From Takakia lepidozioides (Eukaryota; Streptophyta; Takakiopsida; Takakiales; Takakiaceae): 64,000 nucleotides of DNA. Both the position numbers and the translations under genes were made by a program. The stretch spans positions 31,140,042-31,204,041 of the forward strand of contig CM060734.1 in NCBI GenBank assembly GCA_030704615.1, read 5' to 3'. Below the pieces are notes generated by a model. The model did not search any database. It saw nothing but the letters and a program-made list of their open reading frames with translations, and was not told where the DNA came from. Below, in pieces: positions 40,101-52,688 of the stretch. The first letter of the stretch is position 1, and every line of letters begins with the position of its first letter.

Positions 40101-43100
40101 CACATCCATAATATGTATCCAAGCTTGTGCAGAAACAGCTAACGCATGTTAGTTTCATTGTTGTGTCTGACTTCCAGCTGCTGATAAGGAAATGAAACAC
40201 AATACAAGGCAATGCTTGTACTTCTACCATTGTCATGGAGCAGGCCCTTTCTGAGTCCTAGAGCAACCATCGCAAATTCTGGAAAACCCAAAAAAGGTGA
40301 GAAAAGTTCCTTGGTCCACATTACTTCTTGGATTTTGTCAGATCACACCACCAGCAGATAATGCAGACTAAAGATGCCAGCATCATCACAAAATGAGTTG
40401 CACGCCCAGTCTAGTCAGCTATTATCCTTCATGAAGCACAGAGTTCATTACCTCCATTGCAAGGGCCTAGAGACAGACAGAAAGAAAGAAAGGAGAAAAA
40501 GAACTTTAACCTTCACAGCGGCCTTAAGAGTCCATGGGACAAACTAGAACACGAGGTGGACACATCGAAAAACCCCTACGACACCCGAGAGAGAGAGAGA
40601 GAGAGAGTACTCATAAGACTTTGTTTGCCATAGCCTTGTGGCCATAGACCCCACACCCAGTTTGGACGGAAATGCCAGAAGGACAGAGACAGACAAAGAA
40701 AGAAACTTTATAATTCCGGCAAGTAGGACAGTGAGAAAACACTTAGAGGAAACATACCTAAGACATCTATGCCGGTAGGCTGCCAAGCAGTCTGGGTCCT
40801 CACAAACTGGAAGGTTCTGCCAAAAAGATTGCATCCACCGGAACCTCTAAGGGCCTAAGAGACAAAGAGAGGGAGACACGGAGATTCAAACCTGAGCATC
40901 GACAACTCAGCCTCATCCACCCTACCCTCTTCCAGAAGGGAATGACCGAGATGTGAAAGTGGCACTGTCAAAGTCTTGTCATTGGGACCCTTGGCTCCCT
41001 CTATAATAGCCAGGACCCGCTCATAAACCTCAATAGCCTTCGAACCTTTGTCCATTTCACTGTAAGTGTTGGCTAATCCCAAGAGCACCTTCACTATGAA
41101 AGGGCTGTCTTTACCTGTCAACCATAGTGCATGCATCAATTGACAAACATACTTATTTGCAAACTTGCCCGTACTGGCAGGAAGGTAATGAAAGTTCACC
41201 ATAGCATGAGAGGTTTCTGAGCACTAGGTTTGATTCGTGGTAACTATTTCAGACAATAAATGAATTCCTGCTCGGGGACCTGCAGTACGGTATGAATATC
41301 TTGATCAATTATCTTCAACAACAACAGACCATCTCTTGATATGACTCGGAATACCTCTTACGTCCCAGAGAATGCAGACATTGAGGGCGTGTGAACCTTA
41401 CCAAGTAGGTCTTCCTGAATCTCAAGACTTCTGAGATAAAACGGAAGTGCCTCCTTAGGCTTGCCCAGTGCTGTGTACAGACTCCCCATATGTTCTAATA
41501 TGTTGTCCATCAAAGGCTGAGATCTACCCGTCCCCACGTTGTCAAGCACTTCCTTTGTCTGGATGGAGGCACCAACCCACAGACCGGAATTCAACCATCT
41601 CCACATAATCTTTACCTTGGACTTATAATGCCAATGAAGACCAACAACTACCCCATTTGAATCTCTAGTGAAAATTTCTCCAGTTGTTCCTTTCTCTGCA
41701 CTAAATCCAAGAATCTTGCTTATAAGTGATATTTGCTGTCATCCTGAGGGCATTCAACAGCAAGTGGCTCCTATCCATTTCTAACCTCCGTAGCTCCTAC
41801 ACTCCAGGACTCCCAACTTAGGGAGAACCCAGGATTTAGAGAATCCATTGCAGACACTCCTCACATGGGTACAGGCAGCAATCGAGACAATCTTTTGCAA
41901 ACAAGGTAAGCACAATTCACAACAATTACATATTGTTAAGTTGCAATGAGTCTGGAATGCTGATTACTGCTGTCCTCCCCAAGAAATAACCCACCATTTC
42001 CTCTGCACTAACGCATCTGTAAAAAGAACTACTAGAAGATGAAAGGAATGAGAATTTAATATAGGGGGATATGAAAAGGGGAGATAAGCAAGGGGAGGGG
42101 AAACAACACCGAGAATCAGATGCAAAGCAGGGATGATTTCATATGAAGTCTTAAGCAAGTGAAAGAGGGACTGTTGCAACAGAATAATATACACCAAAGA
42201 AGAGCGTGGAAGGAGCCACCAAATAAGAAAGCATTCACCAACCTGTTCCAGAAGAAGGTTGACATCCTCAAAATCACCCAAGCTCATATGCAGCTGAGCT
42301 AGTACATCCAGCATGGCAGCTTGCTCAATGCCTTGGACCCCTGACTCCATTTGCTCTGACAGGGCATAATAATTAGCTTGAATTACGTCACGTGCAGTTT
42401 CTTCTTCCCCTTCTGCTATCATCCTGTTCACCTCCTCATACAGCTCTTGAAGCTGTTCCTCAAGCTCAGTCATGTGATCGACCAGCTGCTTCATTTCACT
42501 CACTTTAGCAGGATTTCTGTTCCATTCGCACATGAGCCAAGGTTTAAGCTCTCATGGTCACCGGAAAAGTAACAGCTGAAATGTCATGAGAAACAGCTAT
42601 AGGCACCGCGCACTAAAAGCCATTCTGTGCCATACCTTATCCACAACGTAAAAGTAAATCTCATGGCCCAAATGAAATATGGTGTCTGCAGTGTGCACCC
42701 CTTATCAGGACTGTGTTTACGTTAAATTTTGAGACTTCAAATGAGGTTATAATTGCTGAAAGATTCGGGAGAGGCATTGAATTAAGTAAAAGCTCCAGAC
42801 AAAGTTAGCTTTCTGAGCTAGGATATAGCAACCTAAAGTTAACTTCAAAGTTGATCAAAAGTATCATACAGCACATGGTATCACACAACACATCAAAACT
42901 CAATGCAAAAACGGTTTAGGTGGGAAAGACAGGCAAAACAGTACCCAATCTCTCGCATCACTTGCTGAGCCATCTCATTGTCATTTACAGCCATAGCAAT
43001 TGCAAACCGGTTGAAGTGATCCTCTCGCGCCTGTGCTGATTCATCCTTTTCATTTTCTCCTATCTCAACATTGCTCGAGCCCTCAATCTCACCTTCAGAT

Positions 43101-45727
43101 TGTGTGTTTCTGCAAGCACATACACAATTGCACTCTCAGCGAGCATTTACAAGGACAAAGTTGAATTTGGATGGATTTCCAGAAACATATAGTGGGCTTT
43201 CACTTACATTGAACTCGAGAATTACTGCAGCAACCACCTAGATGTACTTGCATGCCGAACAATTATTTCTCTTGGGCACTTAGTCAATGGTTTGCAAAAC
43301 TCTATGGTCAAATGCAAAGGCTCCACATCATAGCTCAACCTGTAAACACCTACATGGAGCTAGACTACTCCCTACTACAGCCAAATGCGACAAGACTAAT
43401 CCATGATTTCATTTCATATTCACAATTACTTGATGTTCCTTTTGTCCCTACCCAACACATGTAACTGCAGCTATGCAAGCGACCAAAAGACTGCAACATT
43501 TCATCTCGACAAACGTCATAAGCTCCAAAACTGGATAGCAGCAGAAATATGTAGTAATCATCTGTGATGTGTGCAGGTGGAAATGAGTAGAATATATAAC
43601 AAGCAAGAACGCATACATGACTGAAGCAGGCGCCCTCTGCCAGTCCAAAACTGAATCATCGTCATCTTTTGAGGGTCTCCGAAAAAGCCTTTTGTTTCTG
43701 CACGTTGGAAAATAGTGCATAATGAATCTCTGCTGCTGACTGCTCTTCATCTCTCCATGCATGTATTCTCTTTCTTCTTTCTTTCTCTGAATATGATTTC
43801 TTTCTGTTTGTCTCAATCAGCCTCCTGCAAATGAAATAAAATTTCTTTCTTTCACTCTTCCTTGCTTCTGATCTCTTGGGTCCTCCCACTCTAGACACAT
43901 CTAAATTTCAAGCTTGCTCACTTCTAATAAGGCAGCTACTCTAGGGATCCCTCTTCCATGCTTATGCTGGGACTAGAAATAAGGGTGCTAGTAGTAAAAA
44001 TGCAAGTTCTGGGTTTAATAAATTGACTGCAGTGGTATTTTCTTTCATCTTCTCGCCACTCCACGTTAGAATCAAGTACAAGACCACCAGGGACAGGTTA
44101 AATCCCATGGTTCCATAGCTGCAAGGCTACTGCACCATACCATCGCAAAGCCATTAGATATGAGGACCTTCTCTCTCTCCTCGTCTATCAACTGGGGCAC
44201 AGACCAACATTGCTTACAGTTTCTTTGCACTACCGGCGGCAGCAGTGTTACACCTGTTGCATGTTGGAAGCTTTCGTAGGCCAAATCTATCCAACCACGG
44301 TCTGAATATTCGTCAGTTACAAGCTAGACAATGGAATTTGAATTCAACCCACCTGTGTCCCTCATAACTGAGACCTTGCAGCTTTCTAATACAACTAGTA
44401 GAAGGCCAGCCTCCTTTGCAAGGCATCATCCTCCAGCCATGTCGTTGACTGTCCTCTAAGACATCCCTACTAACTTGCAGTGAGCACACACTGTTATTGC
44501 ATAATGCTTGATTCCTGTAGCACCTAAAACCCTGGGAAGAAATGCCTGGAGCTGTTGCAACAGTGTGCCACTGCTGGGTGAGATTGAACTCCCTGCATAG
44601 CAAACAACCCAGTCCTGTCAGACCCGGTTCCACTCTCTTCAACGTGCTCTCTCACTTTCTCTGCACAAAGATTAGAGAGAGCAGCCGGCGTGTCGTTGGC
44701 ATTTCCAAGCTTACCAGTTCAGAGTTGATGGCCAGAAAACCCTAAACCCTGAAGAAGCCATTCCCCGATACCCAGTTGTCCTCTCATCCGCGTGCTACAT
44801 CTCTCTATTGCTCATTCTCTCAGCACAAAGATTGTAGAGAACAACTTGCGTCTCGTTGGCATTTCCAACCTTACCACCAGTTGACAGTTGATGGCCAGAT
44901 AAACCCTAAACCCTGAAGAAGCCAGGTACATGGTAAAGAACCAATAGCTAATTATGAGATTAAAATTATTTATCAACTGGATGAAATGGGCATGCACCTG
45001 CTTTCCCTCTACTAGGCCTTTCATGTTGATACACAGGCATAAGTTTCGGAGTTGTTCCAATAACTTCCACCAGCTTTGCATTCACATGCTGCTGAGTTAG
45101 CATGTTGCATCGTGTACTCGTTCACTAGTATCAATTACATACGAACCTTAACACCAAATGTCAGATATCAACCAGTATGTCCTTCACTTAATTGCTGTCG
45201 TGGCTTCAAACTACCCCAAAACTTACCTGTCTGCAATTCGTAGATACATTGCTGCGCCAAATCACCCATTCGAATAATATCCACATGCTCAAAATCAATT
45301 TTCCAAGAAGAGGAAAGTACTGAGCGATATGGAAGAATCACAGAGTCATGGGAGCGAGCCTCCAGAAACAGCCCAGCGACGCTATGTGTAAATGACACAC
45401 CACTACTCAGAAACCTTCGGCTCTTTGAAAGACAAGATACAATCGCCCTTCTCCCTATGGAAATTTATATATCACAATGTCAAAATTGGATGATGTTCTC
45501 AGGTGGCTTTCACCAATAAATAATGGGTTCCAAGAATTCGCTGTGGAAGACCTTCGAATGTGATGGCATCTAGGTGAAAAAATAAAGTGAAACACGGAAA
45601 TTAATCAATAGTGCATAACATGGTACCCAGACATGCATGAGTTGAGCAGAATCGAACTTCCTCACCTACTACTGAGAACAGGAACTGACGTCAAAGACTG
45701 GCGTGGGCACAGAAATGCGTTAGCCAT
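37168..45727 (-). CDS. Kinesin-light-chain-like TPR protein, 12 exons, possible plastid transit peptide
   Basis: Exons (minus): 45727-45666, 45450-45227, 44592-44490 (tentative), 43697-43617, 43109-42945, 42516-42243, 41558-41402, 41114-40892, 39924-39833, 38820-38685, 38565-38234, 37418-37168. With the tentative exon all phases fit and the product is 699 residues. The N-terminus (MANAFLCPRQSLTS, Arg/Ser-rich) looks like an organelle presequence. Exons 5-6 hold an acidic linker and a Glu-rich coiled-coil-like segment (HMTELEEQLQELYEEVNRMI). Exons 6-12 carry kinesin-light-chain-type TPRs: LEHMGSLYTALGKPKEALPF, LANTYSEMDKGSKAIEVYER, LATSYAASEKYDKCEPLLRR, LATALHHMDQQDEAETLARQ, LLVMLLHSLGR. Such 42-residue repeats mediate protein binding; the partner is unknown. 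No kinesin motor is present. Confidence 0.8.
39180..39501. mobile_element. hAT-type MITE, 322 bp, in an intron of the TPR gene
   Basis: Left end CAGTGTTGGACAGCTCTCAA; the right end's reverse complement is CAGTGTTAGCTGGTTCTCAA. The flanks are GGTCTTTC (39172-39179) and GGTTTTTC (39502-39509), an 8-bp target duplication with one mismatch. It lies between exons 39924-39833 and 38820-38685. The interior is rich in GGGTAT/ATACCC motifs. Confidence 0.85.
40587..40607. repeat. (GA)n microsatellite
   Basis: A GA run that merges directly into the start of a repeat B copy, in an intron of the TPR gene. Confidence 0.9.
40607..40690 (+). repeat. Dispersed repeat B, copy in a TPR-gene intron
   Basis: GTACTCATAAGACTTTGTTT, GCCTTGTGGCCATAGACCCC and CACCCAGTTTGGACGG match the other copies. 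Confidence 0.8.
44960..45081 (-). pseudogene. Possible PPR remnant in intron 2 of the TPR gene
   Basis: The minus strand reads LRNLCLCINMKGLVEGKQVH and AHFIQLI, which resembles the first PPR motif of land-plant PLS proteins. Only one motif is visible and no further repeats follow, so support is weak. Confidence 0.35.
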
Positions 45728-45924
45728 GGTGGCCAGAAGAACTTCCACCTCTCCCTGCCTCACTACCCACCGTCTCTCATGCAATGGCCTGCTCACATAT
45801 CCCTTTCCCCTTTCAGAAACAACATCTCGAAAGAACGAAGGGACCCTTGAGACGAGCTTGCACTGTGTGTTATCTACCCATCCTCAACTCAAACGTGACG
45901 TTAACTAACAGTCCTGATTTTTCT

Positions 45925-46065
45925 TTTTTTAAGGGAAATAAATCGGGCCTTGGTTACTGTGAGAGGAAAATGTAACCTTGTTCCCCCTTGAAAAGGCCAC
46001 TACCCGGGTAGTAGGATTTGAACCCAGTATCACCCCCTGCTGCACAATGTGCTGTAGCTACAGAC
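45925..46065 (-). mobile_element. tRNA-derived SINE, second copy
   Basis: On the minus strand a perfect B box GGGTTCAAATCC lies at 46025-46014, with a weaker A-box-like GTAGCTACAG about 35 bp upstream. The body continues as GGTTACATTTTCCTCTCACA and CCAAGGCCCGATTT, then an A-rich tail near 45930. The body matches the SINE at 1.2-1.77 kb, which supports a true family in place of a chance B box. Confidence 0.6.
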
Positions 46066-46320
46066 TTTGATGATATGCTTAAGTCGCCATGTTGTTCTTT
46101 TTCTTTCTCTTTTTTTGTAAACAGGAGACAGTGGGCCTGGATTGAATTTTATGGAGATTATTGAAGGGAAAAAAATTAAAACCCTTGTAAGGCACATGGC
46201 CGCCATCAGGCCTAAACGCACGGCAAGCTGGATACCCCCCAAGAACGGCTCAGAATTTTGTGTGGCCTCGTCGTTATGAGGCTGGTCAGACGACCGTCAG
46301 GCCGTCTCATTAATATAGGA

Positions 46321-46485
46321 GCAAACTACCTTCATGCGTCAAGGACTTCGATTTTTTTGGCATATGAATTTTACAACTACCTCCATGCAGGTAGTTTTAG
46401 GATTTTCTACATGAAGGTACTTGCAAAACCAAGCTGAACTACCTGCATGAGAGTAGTTGCATACCACCTCCGTGGAGGTAGTTAC
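46321..46485. repeat. Cluster of short palindromes built on ACTACCTnCATGnAGGTAGT
   Basis: Five motifs occur in about 160 bp: AAACTACCTTCATG, ACTACCTCCATGCAGGTAGT, ACATGAAGGTAC, ACTACCTGCATGAGAGTAGT and CCACCTCCGTGGAGGTAGT. Spacing is about 25-45 bp. No protein or known RNA gene explains them. Confidence 0.7.
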
Positions 46486-47610
46486 GGTAAGCGCCAATCA
46501 CCGGATCTACGTTCAAGGAATGGAACGTGGGATCTGCATCGCCACATCGCCATCGACCTACCACCAGACCACATCCTCCACCATACCAATAGTTCGACGT
46601 TTTTTCGATATATACTCATTACGACAAGGCCACACAAAATTCTGAGGCCCCCAAGAACAATAACGAGTAGCAGTGCTAAGCAAGGAAAGGGTGCTCCACG
46701 AATGTGATATTCCGGGAGCAAGTCCCCGTTTGAAGAACAATTCCAACCTAGAGCTGAATCAAGGGTACGGAGGACCAAACTAATAATTGTAGCCATCAGT
46801 CTGAGGACGTGGAGAAACACTAACCTCCGACATAATCACCTGAGAGAACCTGACGAAGATCAATGAGAGAGAGACAAAGCTGTCTATGGTAAGAAATCGT
46901 GGAAGTCTTGACATGCTTCCAGTTGTCATTATCCGATTTATCAAACTCTGGGGAAGCGGAAGAGGAGGGTTCGGTGATGCTGCCACTGAGGAGGGATCTG
47001 CCGTCGCCATCCACAGGACTCAGCCACCCAATCTCTGAACAGAATGCGACAAAGATCATTGCCACCAGGGCTTAGTGCGATGAGGATGTTGTGAATTGCA
47101 TGATAATGAATGAATTGAAGGGACCGAGTTGCATAACATGGAAGGGGACATGAGGACATGATTGATTTGCAATTTTTTGTGAGGTGGGGCGAAGGGACTT
47201 GCGAGTAAATGATGAAGAATGGAGAGCCAAGCATGAGGCTAAGCATGGCGGTAGTTTTAAGAAACTTGGCCTGGCCGAGCTTCTGATGGAAATATGGAGC
47301 CACAGAGTTTGAGACTGATATTGTACGTGCATGAGATCAATCAGTGGTGTCTGACCGTCAGTGGGAGTCGTTGACATCGGTGGCGACGGCAAGAGGATCC
47401 ATCGGATTCAGAGCATGGTGCAATTGAGGCAGGGATGAAATGGAATGGCTGGGGGTGCGAATGCAATGCAGGGGAGGATGAGGATGATCATGGTGATGGA
47501 GGCGGGTCGCTCTCGATCCGGTTGCCAAGAGTTGTATGGATGATCCGCTCGAAGTTGGAAAAAGGTTATCCAAACAACATGAGCCCCAGACAAAGGAGGA
47601 GCATGATGAG
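46486..47610. other. Stretch with overlapping long open frames but no supported gene
   Basis: Open frames of 60-123 residues overlap on the minus strand (for example 46482-46820 and 46820-47065, the latter with a Ser-rich SITEPSSSASPEFDKSDN). No family is recognised and splice structure could not be built. Confidence 0.4.
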
Positions 47611-47614
47611 ATGA

Positions 47615-48191
47615 CTGAGGTTCCATACTGTCAAGCTGTCTGATGTATGCTATGACAGGCACTAGACCAGACCAGATATAGCAGTTGCAGTTGGAATGGT
47701 GAGTCAGTTTATGGCAAATCCGGGGATTGCTCATTGGAAAGCAGTCAAGAGAATCTTTAGGTATTTGAAGGGGACTCAACAGATGGTTCTGCAGTTTAAG
47801 GCTGGAGTTAATGATGCTTTGGAAGGTAGTTGTAATTCAGATTGGGGTGGGGACTTGGATAGTAGGAAGTCCACCACAGGTTATGCATTTACTTTGGGCG
47901 ATGTGGTTGCGAACGCTCTTGAATGAGCTGAACTTCATCCAAGTGAAAGCAACCCCGATCAAGAGCGATAACCAAGGTAGCCTTGCTGTGATTAAAAACC
48001 CAGTCTTTCATGCTCGAACCAAGCATGTTGATTGTGAGGGAGCAAGTCCTTGCGCAAAAGATTGTCTTTCATTATTGTAAGACATAGGAGCTGACAGCTG
48101 ACATTTTGACGAAAGGTGTTCCAAGACCGAAGTTGGAACAATGCAGAATATATCTAGGGTTATGTGAACAATGAAGATTCACAAAGTGGGA
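47615..48191 (+). pseudogene. Ty1/copia retrotransposon 3' end of pol (RNase H), decayed
   Basis: Frames give LMYAMTGTRPD, then IAVAVGMVSQFMANPGIAHW, KAVKRIFRYLKGTQQMVLQF, SDWGGDLDSRKSTTGYAFTL, and in another frame SDNQGSLAVIKNPVFHARTK HVD. This order is the copia RT-RNase H end. A small duplication (GACCAGACCAG) shifts the frame near 47670, and a deletion removes part of the middle near 47920. A purine run AAAGTGGGAG just before 48192 is the expected polypurine tract. Confidence 0.85.
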
Positions 48192-48535
48192 GTGTTAGAG
48201 AGTTTGTTCACTTCAGTGTAACTGATGCTCCCTGAATAGCAAATTGGATATTGTTAGATGTTTTTGCTATTCATGTCATGATAGACAGAGAAAAGGCAGA
48301 GGAGTGCAGATAGGAATAGCATTAGGACTTCAAATAGAAATATCTAAAGTTGAGGTTTGTGTATTTAAATAGGCACTTCAGGCCATTGAATCAATCTCTT
48401 TCAATCTCTCTCTCAAAAAAGTGTGTCTCTCCAGAAACCTGTCTTTGTCTCTGTTTCTATATAACTAGCATAGTTGTATGCTAGAGTGCTCATCGTCTTT
48501 CCTCCTGTGAAAATCCTGAAGTTAAGTCATCATGA
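48192..48535 (+). mobile_element. Ty1/copia LTR (right border uncertain)
   Basis: Begins TGTTAGAGAG right after the polypurine tract and contains a TATTTAAATAGG promoter box near 48361. Downstream of about 48531 the sequence reads like a copia gag start (MTSGATTSSKKNSGQHFVW), although no primer-binding site is visible between. The right end is therefore not fixed. Confidence 0.55.
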
Positions 48536-48599
48536 CTTCTGGTGCAACCACTAGCTCTAAGAAGAATTCAGGTCAACACTTTGTCTGGTACATGTAATA

Positions 48600-50218
48600 T
48601 GTGGAGTGGCTGCATAACATGCATGTTGTTTATGATTTGTGTTGTCACATATTTTCTCTTTCACGTCAGAAGCAACACTAGATATGGGCATGGAGGGCTC
48701 GGTGCCTAAAGGGAAGTGTACTATAGTGAATGCTCACATGTCAAAACATTTTAGAATGTCAGGGATCTCAAAGCTTTGATCAGGAACAACCCTCTGTGAT
48801 GAGTCTGGATATTGGGTAGCTGGTTAGAATCCCATCAGCCTGAAACTTCTGGAACATAAATCAGTCTGATAGGTGTCTTTGCAAACCAGTGACATCAAAT
48901 CATGGCTTTGTTGTCTGTCATTACCATGGCAGGGTGTCCCATGGGGCCAAATAAGTGGAGAGGTCCCACTTATTTCAGGTTCATCTGCAAGGGGACTCTT
49001 GATCAAGCAAAATGACAAATGATAACACCAAAGAAAATGTGCATACAACATATTTCCTTACTAGGGTAGAGTCAGGTCTTTGAGTGGAGCTGGCAAGGTC
49101 CACTGACAGAAAGAAAGTATCCAGTTCAGGTTTTCTCTTGAAATGCAGTTTGAACATTGCAGCGATAGGAATCTAAAAGAAGTGTTGGTCCTCTTTTACG
49201 CACTTGCCTAAGAGTGATTCAAGGTGTATCTTTCACTTTCAGATCCTTCTGTAACTGTTGGGGGTGTTTAGCATATAAGATTTGGATTAGGATATAGAGC
49301 CCATCCCTGAAATAGGGGAGGACTTGGAAGGGGAAGAGGCCATTATTTATGCTAACTTTGGTTGGCATATGATTAGGATATTGCCTGTGTTCGGGAGAGC
49401 TTCTGGAACATATCCAAGTGGAGGCAGAGTTTTCAACCAACTTTGTGTACATTTCCTGAGAAAGTCCTCACCACCTACACAGCCAACATTGGAGACAGAC
49501 ACTCTCTAGTTGCTGCCAAAGGGATTAATAACATGTATGCGCCATCGGATCCAGGCTCCAAATTGTGTTTTGAGCTAGAAACGAACATACTCTGGGCAAA
49601 GAAGCACGGAATTGTAATAGAAGACGAATGATCGGTGTATCTGGGTGTAGGTCACCACTTGAGCATAAAACAGCACTGGCAAGAGTTCTGTAAGGGCCAT
49701 TCACAATGGCGGGATTGACAAGGTGCACTTTCTTCATGTAGGATGTGAAAAGTCTGCGCGACTTTTACTTAACTATCTTATGATCAAATTCTGTGGATTG
49801 GACTGCACCCTCAAATGTCGTGAAGTCAAAATCTCACTTTTGTCTGCAGAAACTGCTCGCACTGTACATAGCTGAGGTTGTTCTGCCTGAGCAGACCATG
49901 GAAGTAGGATGCACAAGGTCTTCTCCCTAGAGCTGAAAGGTAATTGGGACGGTTGTGACTGTGGATGCTCAGCTGCTCAGCAGACTGCGGGTGCTTCAGC
50001 AACTGAGTAAGTTTGGACGTTTGGACATGTTTGTACGTTTCTCAATGTCTACAGTCTAATGGAGCCCAATGTGAATTGGATCAAGTTGATGAGAGCTCAA
50101 ACCACTCCTCTGCAAAGGAACTTTTTCAAAAAATCTTGATGCTGTCGGATTGTCAGGCACAAAGGTTTCCCAATATTTTCAGACACCAGTCAATGCTAAG
50201 ACAATCAAGGAAAAGAAT
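48600..50218. other. Intergenic stretch, no gene supported
   Basis: No domain, splice-consistent gene or clear repeat seen. Confidence 0.5.
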
Positions 50219-50445
50219 GTACTCATAAGACGTTGTTTGCCGTAGGCTTGTGGCCATTGACCCCGCGCCCAGTTTGAGCAACACACAAAGGGACAGAACC
50301 TACCTTTGTCAGGGGCTGACGCCGGTAGTAAGGCTTACCTAGATACAAACAATTGATCCGGGTTTTCCAAATATCCTCTAGAAAACCCTTACACAAGCAT
50401 CAATCTGGTGTGTGGTCTACCCAATAACTAGGCCCCAAAAGGGCA
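50219..50445 (+). repeat. Dispersed repeat B, long copy
   Basis: Full-length match to 34279-34500, from GTACTCATAAGACGTTGTTT to AACTAGGCCCC, with scattered substitutions and a few small indels. Confidence 0.85.
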
Positions 50446-51179
50446 TGGGCTTTTGGCTCAGCCTCGAGACTTTCAAATTTTGGTAAACAGAGGTACATGC
50501 ACAATTCCCTTGATAGATTTGAGGAGGGCGTCTCTCTGGTGAGAGCACCCTGGACAGTGAATCAGAAAATGTATATTGTCTGCGGGTTTTCCGCACAACG
50601 GCAATTGCACTCTCCATTTCCTCTCTGCTTCTGTTTGCTGTTCAAAGGTAGGCTTCCCGCCCTAAGTTTAAATTTCAGTCTAGTGCCGAGAGTGGGTAGA
50701 CCCTTGAGGTCATCCAAGATGTCCTCCCCCATGTCACAGACTGGAAACAAGTTCAGGGAAGTCTTCTGCCTTAACTTCATTTTCATCAGACAATTTCCTG
50801 GCAACAGACATGGCTTTGCACACTTCAGCTCAGATCAAGGAAAAGAGCTAAATTACAGAGAGGCAGACAAGGCTTTCTTGGGAATTGACACCCCTCTCCA
50901 AAGCACATTTTTAGGTCTTGGGAGCTTCCAGCATAGCACCATGATAGGTAGGGTGGGGGTGTCTGCAAGAATAAATCTAGGCTAGCAACATGGTGAGGGC
51001 CTACACACGATTGGTGTAGCGGTAGCTGAAGGAGAAGGAATGGGGTGCGGGACCAGATTATACAAGAGGGCTGGATTTCAAGCAAAATAATGCCTATGGC
51101 TCCCTGTGGATCGATAGCTACAAGAAACCTGCATTGGTATATGGTCAACTAGATGCAGCGGCAGCAGCGCCACAACTGA
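50446..51179. other. Stretch with no supported gene
   Basis: A 162-residue open frame (50497-50985) has no recognised domain and no neighbour exons. Confidence 0.4.
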
Positions 51180-52170
51180 TAAAATCAGGCAGCTCCACCA
51201 TGACCACAGCTTCCGAAAGTGGACCCATAATTAATCACCTGGCCAATTGCACTATCCAACTGGATTCTACCCAAATATCTTCACCCTTGACTACATGTAT
51301 GTCAAGTGCAGGAGCATCATGGGTACACACCAAATGTTCGACAAAATGCCTGAATGAGGTTGATCCCGGGGAATATAATGATTGCAGGATTTCCCAAGCG
51401 AGAGTGTCGTAGGAATGGTTTCCACATGACCAAATGAAGGCATGAGGGTTGAAGTCCAACCACATCACATTTTTTTGCAGCCCTGGAAAACCGCAAAGAG
51501 CTCCATACTGACATCATCAAAGTTGGAGCTGTACCAGAAGTCATTCTCAACACTGCCCTGGTGGGCATGGATGCCAAATGCGTACTGAAAACGCAAAGGG
51601 AGAGTTCAACACACAAGATGGGGTGTCCTGAGTGCTAGCTTCCAAGCCCTGCGCAGCATGGGTGGAGGATCGAGGCTTTTGAGACCTATGAGCAAATCAT
51701 ACGGGAATGGAGGAAACACAACCGGGTCCTTTCATTTCTGTTTGCAAATGTGCGCGTGAGCTTCACAGCCCTGAAAAGGGGCAAAAAGGTCCATGGAGAC
51801 ATCAGCTAAGCAGGATTTGTACCAGATGTCTGAACAATACCCTGGTCGGCATGCATGCCAAAAACGGCAGAATCCAGAATGCAAAGAGAGTGTTCGACAA
51901 TATGCTGAACGAAATAAGCTACCATGTAACACAATCATCCCAGGATATGCCAAATGTGGGTATATGAAGGCTGCAATAGGAATAGCCAACAATACGGCTG
52001 AACAAAATGTGGTGGCTTGTAAACATCGCAGGATCTCCCCAGCATGGAGCCTTTGCAGACGTATGAGCAAATGAGCAAATGAGGCGAAGGGGTGAAGCCC
52101 AACCACGTCACATTCGATTCTGTTTTCAGAACCTACGTGAGCCCAGCAGACCTGGAAATGGGAGGGCCAG
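51180..52170 (+). pseudogene. PPR gene, heavily degraded
   Basis: Scattered frames give DYMYVKCRSIMGTHQMFDKM, AALENRKELHTDIIKVGAVP, FETYEQIIREW, FTALKRGKKVHGDIS, LVGMHAKNGRIQNAKRVFD, TYEQM and VKPNHVTFDSV. These are PPR motifs in the correct order but broken by many stops and shifts. Confidence 0.75.
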
Positions 52171-52688
52171 ACATATATTCGAAAACAATTTCTACGGAGC
52201 AACATGAAGACAATAAAAATACTCTAGCCTATCTCAACTCCCCTCCTTGAAGTTCCTTTTCCAGCCTGCATCAGTTCGCCAACTTGTGAATGCCTTCATG
52301 GCATATACCTGACACCACAAGATCACATTTGACACAAGATAGAACTCAGGCATGAGATACTCATTCACAAACAGTCAATACCACTCAAAAGAGATCCCTG
52401 GGATATTTAACCGGAGATCTCACTATAGTTCACAAATCCTCTTCGTGCTGGTGGGTAGCACAGATCCATATCTCACCTCCATTTCTCCAACTAGCTCATA
52501 CAGCCCGGATCACCTTATGATGAAGGGTGCTTGCCCTCAAAAGATAATGCAAAAAATTTACTATTTGGGTGGTGAGGACAATCAGTGCCTGCAACAACAT
52601 TAAACTGTTGGGCTGAATGACAGAGGTATAGGTACACGATACATGCATTACAAGGAAGCCCAACACTTACAGTCCTTTGACGCTGAAT
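52171..52688. other. Stretch with no supported feature
   Basis: Intergenic sequence between the PPR pseudogene and the first LTR-like repeat. Confidence 0.5.
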
